DNA of 8,758 nucleotides from Dehalococcoidia bacterium. Its GTDB lineage: Bacteria > Chloroflexota > Dehalococcoidia > SM23-28-2 > RBG-16-64-32. This document shows positions 1-6,582 of this stretch, one piece after another (the stretch's first letter is position 1; every line of letters begins with the position of its first letter). The translations under genes and the position numbers were made by a program. Under the pieces are notes generated by a model. It saw only the letters and a list, made by a program, of their open reading frames with translations. It had not been told where the DNA came from and did not search any database. The stretch is taken from NCBI GenBank assembly GCA_030690405.1, contig JAUYGU010000019.1, positions 1 to 8,758 of the forward strand, in the 5' to 3' direction.

Positions 1-751
1 CGAGGCGGGCGACGGCGCCTGACTCCTCGTCCAGGAAGCCGATGAAGGCGGCTCGGCCCGGGCACTGGCGCACGCAGGCGGGCGCGACCCCCTGCTCGAT
101 GCGGGGGAAGCAGCCGATGCAGTGCTGGCTGACGTTCCGCATCATGTTGAAGTAGATCTTCTTGTAGGGACAGGCGCGCGAGCAGTTCTGCACGCCCTGG
201 CAGAGGCTCTCATCGCGGAGGACCAGCCCGTCTTCGGGGCGCTTGAACATCGCGTCGTTGGGGCAGACCTCCACGCAGGCCGGGCTGGAGCAGTGGTTGC
301 AGAGGCGGGGCAGGTAGAAGAAGTAGGGGTTGGGCCACACGCCGCCGCCCTCGTCCTCGTCCCAGTTGGGCCCCCAGCGGACGGCGTCGGTGGCGCGGGG
401 GAGGTCGTTCTTGCGTTGCAGGTGAACGCTGCGACCCTTGCCACCGCGCAGGACCTCCTCGTAGTTGTAGTCCCAGCCGCCGCCGAACTCATCTTCGGTG
501 GGGAGATGGCCCAGCTGCGGCTCACCGTTCTTGTAGCCGCCGCCCATCGTCTCCCAGTCGCGCGGCGCGCCGCGGCCGGGCTGGGTGTTGACCGTCATCC
601 ACCACATCTGCTCCGTTCCCGAACCTTCGCCGTCTTCAGTCCAGAGGACCTTGCAGGCGACAGAGCAGGTCTGGCAGCCGATGCACTTGTTGAGATCGAA
701 CACCCACGCCAGCTGGCGCTGGGAGTCCGCCTTCTTGCTCTGTGTGGCCAT
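1..751 (-). CDS. Iron-sulfur (beta) subunit of a type II DMSO reductase-family molybdoenzyme, 3' end cut off
   Basis: This is the electron-transfer subunit that carries electrons between the catalytic Mo subunit and a membrane haem or quinone partner. The first 250 residues are visible; the C-terminus lies beyond the left edge. Four cysteine groups are seen: C23/C26/C29/C33 (KCIGCQTCSVAC), C151/C154/C159/C163, C184/C190/C194 followed by PYKKIYFN, and C211/C214/C226/C230 (CIGCFPRIEQG, PACVRQCPGR). These 15 cysteines fit three [4Fe-4S] clusters and one [3Fe-4S] cluster, as in NarH, EbdB and PcrB. Val187 stands where a fourth Cys would be (Trp in NarH), which fits the [3Fe-4S] assignment. The spacing and the CFPRIEQGVAPAC segment look closest to PcrB/EbdB/DdhB. 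The ATG at 751 is preceded by GGGGGAG with a 4-nt gap. The start is 11 bp after the A1 stop, so the two are almost certainly one operon. There is no Tat signal, as is usual for beta subunits that travel with a partner. The family is secure; the specific enzyme is not. Confidence 0.93.
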   Translation of the reverse strand, partial: MATQSKKADSQRQLAWVFDLNKCIGCQTCSVACKVLWTEDGEGSGTEQMWWMTVNTQPGRGAPRDWETMGGGYKNGEPQLGHLPTEDEFGGGWDYNYEEVLRGGKGRSVHLQRKNDLPRATDAVRWGPNWDEDEGGGVWPNPYFFYLPRLCNHCSSPACVEVCPNDAMFKRPEDGLVLRDESLCQGVQNCSRACPYKKIYFNMMRNVSQHCIGCFPRIEQGVAPACVRQCPGRAAFIGFLDEESGAVARL

Positions 752-762
752 GGTTCTCCCCC

Positions 763-3552
763 TTACTTTGCGCGCGCCTCAGCGGGCAGCTTCTCCACGT
801 CGACGCCGACGCCCCTGTCCACCGGCACCGGCTGCCAGTGCCAGGGCCGGTACTTCAGGTGGCCGTAGCCGCCGGCCATGTGCAGCCACTTCACCATCCC
901 CGGCTCCACGTCCGCCTGGCTGTACCACTCGCGGTGCTGGTACGGCTCGAAGCCGTTGTACAGGATCACCTGCCCCGGCCGCACCGATGGTGATAGCTTC
1001 GTCGAGATGTTCAGGTGTCCAGCGTCGTTGACGACCCGCACCTCTTCGCCGTTCTCGATCCCCTTGGCCTTGGCGTCCTCGGGGTTCAGGAAGATGAACG
1101 GCTCGCCGCGGTGGGTGTTGAGGATGATGTTGTTGGTCATGTTCATGGAGTGGATGCTCCAGCGGGGGTGTCCGCTGGTCATCCGGAACTGGCGGTCGCC
1201 GCCGTGGTTCGGGTTCTCCTTGTGCATCGGCAGCTCCTCGCCGCCCTCGATGAACCAGTCGTGATCGATGTAGAACTGGGCGCGGCGCGTGAGCGTCGGG
1301 TACGGCTGCTTCTCCTCCGTGTGCCAGCGGAACGGGTTGTGGGTCTTGTCCGGCTCGATGGTGGAGGCCTGGGCAAGGCCGTGGCCGATCATGCCCCAGC
1401 CTGTCCAGCGCACCATCCCCGTCTCCCGCAGGGTCTCCAGTGTGGTGCCTTCCGGGATGATGCCGTAGGCGGCCGTGTCGCGGATCGCCTCGTCGAACTC
1501 GACCTCGTCGTCCGCCAGGAAGCCGCCGAGGGTGATGCGGTCGTAGACGCCTTCGAGGTTCACGTTCTGGCCCATCCTATTGGTGAACTGGGACATACCC
1601 CGCTCTTTCGCCCGCTCTTCGAGCTTCTTGACGATCATGTGACCGATCTGCCGGTCGGACTTCGCCTCGCCGGGCGGGTCCACCGCCTTGTCGATGAGGA
1701 CGAAGTTAAGGTGGTGGCAGGAAGGCATACTGTTGCCGATCTTCTCGTAGTGCTGGGCGGCGGGCAGGATGTAATCCGAGTACAGGCCGGTGGTGTTGAT
1801 GCGGAAGTCGATCGAAACGATCATCTTCAGCTTCGGCCAGAGGTGCTTGAGGAGCATCTCCTGGCCGCCGCGGTGGCGGCGCAGCATGTTGCCGCCCGCC
1901 TCCACCACCACGCGGGGCTCGACGTCAGGCCACACCTTGGCCATGGCGTTGTCCCACCAGCCCTTGTCCATCGCCTCCTGGTAATACTCGTCGAACGAGC
2001 GCTTCATCCCCGGCTCCGACCACTCCTTCTTGTTCCAGCGCTCCTTGTAGCCGTACTGGTGATACCAGAGGAAGGCCGGTGGGATCATGCCGCCGAAGCC
2101 GCCCAGGCGGGCGCCGCCCATCTCCGCGGCCTTGTTGATGATCATCTCAAGGGTCATGGTGGGGTCATCGGCGCTCAGGAAGCGGCGCATGGCGATGACC
2201 TGCTTGTAGAAGTCGCGCGCGGCGTCCTGGCCGGGCTTCCCCTTTGCGTTGACGAACGCCAAGCCGTCGAGGCCGGAGATCGCCCAGGAGCGGGTGCCTG
2301 TGCCTTGCTTGCCCCAGTTGCCGGTCAGGGCCAGGAGCAGCGCCATGGAGCGCTCCATCAGGTCGCCGTGGTAGTACTTCCCGGAGTTCCAGCCGCTGAA
2401 GATCTTGGTGCGCTTCACGGCCGCCTTGCGGGCCACCATCCGGATCAGGTCGGCGTTGACCTCACAGACCTTCGCCACCGCGTCCGGGTCGTAGTCCTTG
2501 AGCCGCTCCCGCAGCCTGGCGAACACCGGCTCCGCCTCCACCTCGCTCCCGTCCACCAGGCGCACCTTGCACGTCCCCTCCAGCGCCGGGTCCGCGTCGC
2601 CCAGCGCCAGCGTTCCCCGCGACGCCGGCACGACCTGCTTCGACTTCGCGTCCAGCCAGAAGAACTGGTCCTCGCGGTCTCCGGCGTTCACCTCGTTGCC
2701 GCGCAGGAACTTGCCGGTGTCCTTGCGGACAAGGAGCGCCAGGTCCGTCTGTTCCTGGATGAACCGCTTCTTGTACAGCCCTTCGTCTATCACCACCTTG
2801 CACATCGCCAGCGCCAGCGCCGCGTCCGTGCCGATCCGCACCGGCAGGTGGTAGTCGGAGTGGATCGTCGAGGGGCTGTAGTCCGGCGCGATCGTGATCA
2901 CCTCGCCGCCGTTGTAGCGAGACTCCGTCGTGTAGTGGAACCAGTGGATATTCGTGTAGACCGGGTTGCAGTGCCAGATAAGGGTGAGCTCCGCCAGGAA
3001 CCAGTCGTCCATGGAGGAGACGGGGTTGAACTTGCCCCAGGTGATGTAGTAGCCGGGGCTCCAGTCCTGGAACTCGGCGTTGCCGTCGGTCAGGGGCGAC
3101 CCCAGGGCGCCCAGGAAGGCGCGGGAGGGAGCGGCGCCGGGCTCCGGCGTCATCAGGGTGATGATCGACTCCGGCCCCTGGTCCTTGACCGCGTCCAGTA
3201 TGGCGTCCACGATGTCCGTGAGCGCCTCGTCCCAGGAAACCGGTTCGAATTTGCCTTCGCCGCGCTCGCCCACCCGCTTCAGCGGCTGCGTCACGCGCTC
3301 CGGACCGTAGTGGATGTACCCCCAGCAAGCGCCCTTCTGGCAGCCCATCGGGTTCATGTCCGGGACGCCCTCCTGGATGACGGGGAAGGTACCGGCCTGC
3401 TCCTCGCGGACGATCTTGCCGTCGCGGACGTAGACGCGGAACGGGCAGCCGCCCGGGTAGCAGTCTACGGCATGGCTGCCCCACGTCACCTTGTCCCACT
3501 TCCACTTGTCGCGGTAGCGGTCGGCCCAGGTCTTCTGCTCGGACGCTGCCAT
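763..3552 (-). CDS. Molybdopterin catalytic (alpha) subunit, type II DMSO reductase family ('A1')
   Basis: This 929-residue protein is a bis-MGD molybdoenzyme catalytic subunit, near the usual length for PcrA/EbdA-like proteins. The N-terminal FS0 iron-sulfur site reads H27-x3-C31-x4-C36-x34-C71, with the His first ligand typical of type II enzymes, followed by GCQKGAC. The molybdopterin-binding domain fills about residues 85-750 (NPVYTNIHWFHY, TIAPDYSPS, NWGKQGTGTRSW, SDYILPAAQHYEK). A C-terminal MopB_CT-type domain starts near SGHPRWSIHS at 793 and ends with WLHMAGGYGHLKYR. In a gapless alignment with NarG around residues 194-215, the Mo-ligand Asp position is Trp204. No twin-arginine signal is present, so a cytoplasmic location is inferred. 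I chose the ATG at 3552 because GGAGG lies 7 nt upstream. An in-frame TTG at 3642 would add 30 unconvincing residues. The B subunit follows 11 bp downstream. The substrate is unknown: nitrate/nitrite, (per)chlorate, selenate, DMS and hydrocarbon or steroid hydroxylation all occur in the family. Confidence 0.93.
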   Translation of the reverse strand: MAASEQKTWADRYRDKWKWDKVTWGSHAVDCYPGGCPFRVYVRDGKIVREEQAGTFPVIQEGVPDMNPMGCQKGACWGYIHYGPERVTQPLKRVGERGEGKFEPVSWDEALTDIVDAILDAVKDQGPESIITLMTPEPGAAPSRAFLGALGSPLTDGNAEFQDWSPGYYITWGKFNPVSSMDDWFLAELTLIWHCNPVYTNIHWFHYTTESRYNGGEVITIAPDYSPSTIHSDYHLPVRIGTDAALALAMCKVVIDEGLYKKRFIQEQTDLALLVRKDTGKFLRGNEVNAGDREDQFFWLDAKSKQVVPASRGTLALGDADPALEGTCKVRLVDGSEVEAEPVFARLRERLKDYDPDAVAKVCEVNADLIRMVARKAAVKRTKIFSGWNSGKYYHGDLMERSMALLLALTGNWGKQGTGTRSWAISGLDGLAFVNAKGKPGQDAARDFYKQVIAMRRFLSADDPTMTLEMIINKAAEMGGARLGGFGGMIPPAFLWYHQYGYKERWNKKEWSEPGMKRSFDEYYQEAMDKGWWDNAMAKVWPDVEPRVVVEAGGNMLRRHRGGQEMLLKHLWPKLKMIVSIDFRINTTGLYSDYILPAAQHYEKIGNSMPSCHHLNFVLIDKAVDPPGEAKSDRQIGHMIVKKLEERAKERGMSQFTNRMGQNVNLEGVYDRITLGGFLADDEVEFDEAIRDTAAYGIIPEGTTLETLRETGMVRWTGWGMIGHGLAQASTIEPDKTHNPFRWHTEEKQPYPTLTRRAQFYIDHDWFIEGGEELPMHKENPNHGGDRQFRMTSGHPRWSIHSMNMTNNIILNTHRGEPFIFLNPEDAKAKGIENGEEVRVVNDAGHLNISTKLSPSVRPGQVILYNGFEPYQHREWYSQADVEPGMVKWLHMAGGYGHLKYRPWHWQPVPVDRGVGVDVEKLPAEARAK

Positions 3553-3716
3553 ACTCCAACCTCCGTTGCTGAACAACGCCGGAGGTGGCCCGATAGCATA
3601 TTGGCTGAATTCGGGAGGCGACGCTATCAGGCAGCGCCGCAAACTGCTGTGGTGCTTTGCCCCACTGTCTGCCCTGCCCCGCCCGACAACGAGCCGGACG
3701 GATTGAAACCGGTGGG
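3553..3716 (-). other. 164-bp intergenic region upstream of A1-B; probable promoter site
   Basis: This is the longest non-coding stretch in the window and lies between the ATPase stop and the A1 start. It is locally less GC-rich than the genes. It holds inverted repeats: gatagc (3592-3597) with gctatc (3623-3628), and cccga (3589-3593) with tcggg (3611-3615). A possible -10 element, TATGCT on the minus strand (3600-3595), lies inside them, but I see no good -35 at the right spacing. No strong terminator with a T-run follows the ATPase. A separate promoter for A1-B here is plausible but unproven, and read-through from upstream genes remains possible. Confidence 0.35.
3560..3585 (-). promoter_or_regulatory. 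Hairpin that includes the Shine-Dalgarno of A1
   Basis: On the minus strand, CCTCCG (3585-3580) can pair with CGGAGG (3565-3560), and an inner TTG/CAA stem closes a 5-nt loop with a 3-nt bulge. The right arm contains the GGAGG ribosome binding site of A1, which ends 7 nt before the ATG at 3552. When folded, the mRNA would hide the ribosome binding site. The pairing is seen directly. A regulatory role is inferred; a purine-rich site facing a pyrimidine-rich stretch can pair by chance. Confidence 0.4.
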
Positions 3717-6503
3717 CTATTGTTCCTGACTCTCGGGGGAAGAACGGCTCTGCCAGCGCCGGAACAGGAGCTTCCGCAGCTCCTCCGCGATCAGGAACAG
3801 CGGCGGGAAGGCCGCCAGCAACGGCCAGAACCGCGGTTCGATCGGCTCCAGGGCGAACACGTCCCGCAGCGGCGGCAGGCCGATGAGCGCGGCGAGCAAG
3901 GCCAACTCAGCCGCGACCGCCCACAGCAGCGCCCGGTTCGTCAGGAAGCCCAGCCGCAGGATGGACTCGCGGTCGCTGCGGCAGGCGAAGGCGTTGGCCA
4001 CCTGGCAGGCAACGATCCCGGCCAGGGTCATCGTCGTCGCCTGGCGGTACAGCGGGCCTTCATCGATGAAGGAGCGGAAGGCGTGCCCGCTGAAGTCGCG
4101 CTGCACGAAGAAGTAGCCGGCGAGGCTGAAGACGGCGGCCAGCATCCCCAGGAACCCCAGCGCCCTCAGCAGGAGCGCGCGGCCCACCATTCGCTGGCCC
4201 GAGGGTCGCGGCGGCCTCCGCATCACTCCCGGTTCAGCGGTGTCGACACCCAGCGCCAGGCCGGGGAAGATGTCGGTCCCCAGGTCAACCAGAAGCACCT
4301 GCAGCACCGTCAGCGGCAGCGGCACGCCGGCGAGGACGAACAGCACGAAAGGGGCCGCCTCGGCGGCGTTGCTGGTCAGGAAGTAGGTAAGGAACTTCCT
4401 GATGTTCTCGTAGACGCCCCGCCCCTCTTCGACGGCGCTGACGATGGTGGCGAAGTTATCGTCCATCAGCACCATGTCCGCCGCCTCGCGCGCGACGTCC
4501 GTCCCCGTCCGCCCCATCGCCACGCCGATATCCGCCGCCTTGAGCGCCGGGGCGTCGTTCACGCCGTCGCCCGTGACGGCCACGACCTGGCCCAGCCGGT
4601 GGTAGGCCTCCACCAGCCGCAGCTTGTGCTCCGGCGCCACCCGCGCGAACACCGTCGGCTGTTCCTCCGCCAGGAAGCGGTCCAGCGCCCGGTCGTCCAG
4701 GGCGTCGAGGCGGGCTCCGGTCACCACCTCCGCTCCCTCCTCGGCGATGCCGGCCTGCCGCGCCACGACCAGCGCCGTATGGCCGTGGTCGCCGGTGAGC
4801 ATCACGACGCGGATGCCGGCGCTGTGACAGCGGGCGACGGCCGCCGGCACCTCCGGCCGCAGCGGGTTCTCGAGGCCGACGATCCCCAGGAATACCAGAT
4901 CGCGCTCCGCCTCCTCGGCGTCCGCGAGCCGCCCGCGGTCGGCGATCTGCCGGTAGGCGAAGGCGAGCACCCGCAACCCGCGGTCTGTCATGGCGTTTGT
5001 CCGCTCCATGAGTTCGGCGCGGCGTTCATCGTCGAGGGCCTGGGGCTCGCCGTCTCTGAGCTCGGTCGCGCAGCGGGCCAGGGTCTCCGCCGGTCCGCCC
5101 TTGACGAACAGCGTGTGCCCACCGTCGCCGCGGTGCAGGGTCGACATGCGACGCCGCTCCGCGTGGAAGGGGAACTCGCGGACGCGGGGCCAGCGAAGGC
5201 GCTCGCCATCGGGGTCAAGTCCGCCCTTGATGGCCAGCACCAGGAGCGCCTCGTCCAGGGGGTCGCCGACGCCGCCGCGGTGGCGGTGGGCATGGGGGGG
5301 GATGCCGTTGTTGCAGAGGGCGCCGCAACGTAGGAGCCAGGTCAGGGCGGAGCCGTCGCCTTCCGCCTGAGCGCCTACCGCACGCACGCCGCCCCTCAGC
5401 CGGTAGCCGCGGCCGGTCACGGTGTAGTGCGCGTCGCCCGCCCACAGCTGGCGGGCCGTCATCTCGTTGATCGTTATCGTTCCCGTCTTGTCGGTGCAGA
5501 TCACGTTGGTGGAGCCCAGCGCCTCGACGGAAGAGAGACGCTTGATGATGGCGTTGCGATGTCCCATGCGCTGCACGCCCAGGGCCAGGGTCACCGTGGG
5601 CAGCAGCCCCTCCGGGATGATCGCCACCAGGATGCCGACCCCGAACAGGAAGCTGTCCCTGGTCGAGAGCCGCTCCGTGGCGGACCCGGCGAGGAAGAAG
5701 ACGACGCCGATCGTGATCGCCACAGCGGCGATAATCCGCGCCGTAACGGCAAGCTCTCGCTGGAGAGGGCTGGGCTCCAGGTAGACCCCCTCCGTGAGCG
5801 CGGCGACGTTGCCGAAGGCGGTGGCCGCCGCCGTCGCGAAGACGATGCCTTCACCCGTCCCCTCCAGCACCGTCGTGCCGGCGAGGACGCAGTTCGGAGC
5901 GTCCGTAAGGGCGGCGGCCTCCGCGCGTTCCGCGCGCCTCTCCAGGGGCTCGGACTCGCCGGTCAGGATGCTGTAGTCGAGGCGCAGGTCGACCGCGCCC
6001 ACCAGGCGGGCGTCCGCCGCCACCCGGTCGCCGCGGTGGACGATCAGCAGGTCCCCCGGCACGACCTCGCCCGCCTTGATCCGCTGCTCGATCCCGTCGC
6101 GGCGCACTCGCACGACCTGCGGCAGCCTTCTGTGCAACGCCTCGACAAGACGCCCCGCCCGGTACTCCTGCCAGAAGCTGAACAGCGCGTTGATGCCGAT
6201 GATGGCGAGGATGGCCCAGCCCAACTGCGGCAGTCCGGCCAGGAAGGCCAGCGCCGCGGCCGCCCAAAGTAGCAGGGCCAGGGTGTGGCTAACCTGGCTG
6301 AAGAGCAGTCGCAGGGGGTGGGGCGGGCGCGGCGCGGGCAGCTCGTTGGGGCCGTAGCGACGCAGCCGCCGGTGCGCCTCCTCGCCGCTCAGCCCTTCGG
6401 GCGACGACTCGTACCGGGCGAACAGCTCCGGCGCATCGACGGCGACGATCTCTTCAGCCGCCAGCGCCGCTGGCGTCTTGGCGAGGGCGTGAGATGGGCG
6501 CAT
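3717..6503 (-). CDS. P-type cation-transporting ATPase, P2C (Na,K/H,K-ATPase-like) type
   Basis: This complete 928-residue membrane pump couples ATP hydrolysis to cation transport across the cytoplasmic membrane. Its order is: an N-terminal cation-ATPase domain (about 20-80), TM1-2, an actuator domain with PGD (149-151) and TGES (181-184), TM3-4 with PEGLLPT (P297-E298), and phosphorylation site D338 in CTDKTGT. The nucleotide domain has KGGP (468-471; KGAP in most relatives), then the hinge GDGVNDAP (645-652), then TM5-10. Ion-site residues match the Na,K-ATPase pattern by eye: E298 in TM4, E715 in SNAAEAAPF, and D740 and D744 in DLGTD. PLPL (728-731) and Q834-V-A-N837 in TM8 also resemble that class, with Asn in place of the TM8 Asp. 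No heavy-metal-binding domain or CPx motif is present, so this is not a P1B pump. The ATG at 6503 has GGAGG about 12 nt upstream, a rather long gap, and an in-frame TAA lies farther upstream. The ion (Na+, K+ or H+) is not determined. A link to the flanking molybdoenzymes is unclear. Confidence 0.93.
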   Translation of the reverse strand: MRPSHALAKTPAALAAEEIVAVDAPELFARYESSPEGLSGEEAHRRLRRYGPNELPAPRPPHPLRLLFSQVSHTLALLLWAAAALAFLAGLPQLGWAILAIIGINALFSFWQEYRAGRLVEALHRRLPQVVRVRRDGIEQRIKAGEVVPGDLLIVHRGDRVAADARLVGAVDLRLDYSILTGESEPLERRAERAEAAALTDAPNCVLAGTTVLEGTGEGIVFATAAATAFGNVAALTEGVYLEPSPLQRELAVTARIIAAVAITIGVVFFLAGSATERLSTRDSFLFGVGILVAIIPEGLLPTVTLALGVQRMGHRNAIIKRLSSVEALGSTNVICTDKTGTITINEMTARQLWAGDAHYTVTGRGYRLRGGVRAVGAQAEGDGSALTWLLRCGALCNNGIPPHAHRHRGGVGDPLDEALLVLAIKGGLDPDGERLRWPRVREFPFHAERRRMSTLHRGDGGHTLFVKGGPAETLARCATELRDGEPQALDDERRAELMERTNAMTDRGLRVLAFAYRQIADRGRLADAEEAERDLVFLGIVGLENPLRPEVPAAVARCHSAGIRVVMLTGDHGHTALVVARQAGIAEEGAEVVTGARLDALDDRALDRFLAEEQPTVFARVAPEHKLRLVEAYHRLGQVVAVTGDGVNDAPALKAADIGVAMGRTGTDVAREAADMVLMDDNFATIVSAVEEGRGVYENIRKFLTYFLTSNAAEAAPFVLFVLAGVPLPLTVLQVLLVDLGTDIFPGLALGVDTAEPGVMRRPPRPSGQRMVGRALLLRALGFLGMLAAVFSLAGYFFVQRDFSGHAFRSFIDEGPLYRQATTMTLAGIVACQVANAFACRSDRESILRLGFLTNRALLWAVAAELALLAALIGLPPLRDVFALEPIEPRFWPLLAAFPPLFLIAEELRKLLFRRWQSRSSPESQEQ

Positions 6504-6582
6504 GCTGCAGGGTCGCCTCCGTCCGGTATCAGCTTAGCCCAGCGGCAGGCCGCCCGCGAGTCTTACGGCAGGCGAGGGCGTA
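6504..6582 (-). other. 79-bp gap between permease and ATPase with a short direct repeat
   Basis: This short gap contains the 8-bp sequence cggcaggc twice, at 6543-6550 and 6566-6573. It also holds the GGAGG (6520-6516) that probably serves the ATPase. I see no convincing intrinsic terminator and no clear promoter, so the permease and ATPase may be co-transcribed. Confidence 0.4.

Noticed and set aside
1..3552. Naming A1-B as nitrate reductase NarGH.
   Set aside because: A1 is much shorter than NarG, lacks the Asp at the aligned Mo-ligand position, and B has Val rather than Trp at the [3Fe-4S] site. Only the broader type II family is supported.
3553..3642. An upstream start for A1 that would add 30 residues.
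   Set aside because: The codon at 3642 is TTG. The extension has no family similarity, and the ATG at 3552 has an ideal GGAGG 7 nt upstream.
3639..3660. gcaaa...tttgc inverted repeat as a terminator of the ATPase gene.
   Set aside because: The stem is only 5 bp with a large loop and no T-run, too weak to call a terminator.
3700..3710. GGATTGAAACC resembling the end of some CRISPR repeats.
   Set aside because: It occurs once, with no repeat-spacer pattern and no cas genes in the window.
1015..3729. A 904-codon open frame on the plus strand, antisense to A1.
   Set aside because: It mirrors the A1 codon structure in GC-rich DNA. Its translation is low-complexity (rich in V, L, A, H, R) with no recognisable domain, while the minus strand encodes a complete known enzyme with a good ribosome binding site.
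3657..5333. A 558-codon open frame on the plus strand, antisense to the ATPase.
   Set aside because: Its translation is rich in Q, R, H and G without any fold signature and lies over the well-supported P-type ATPase. It is a GC-bias shadow.
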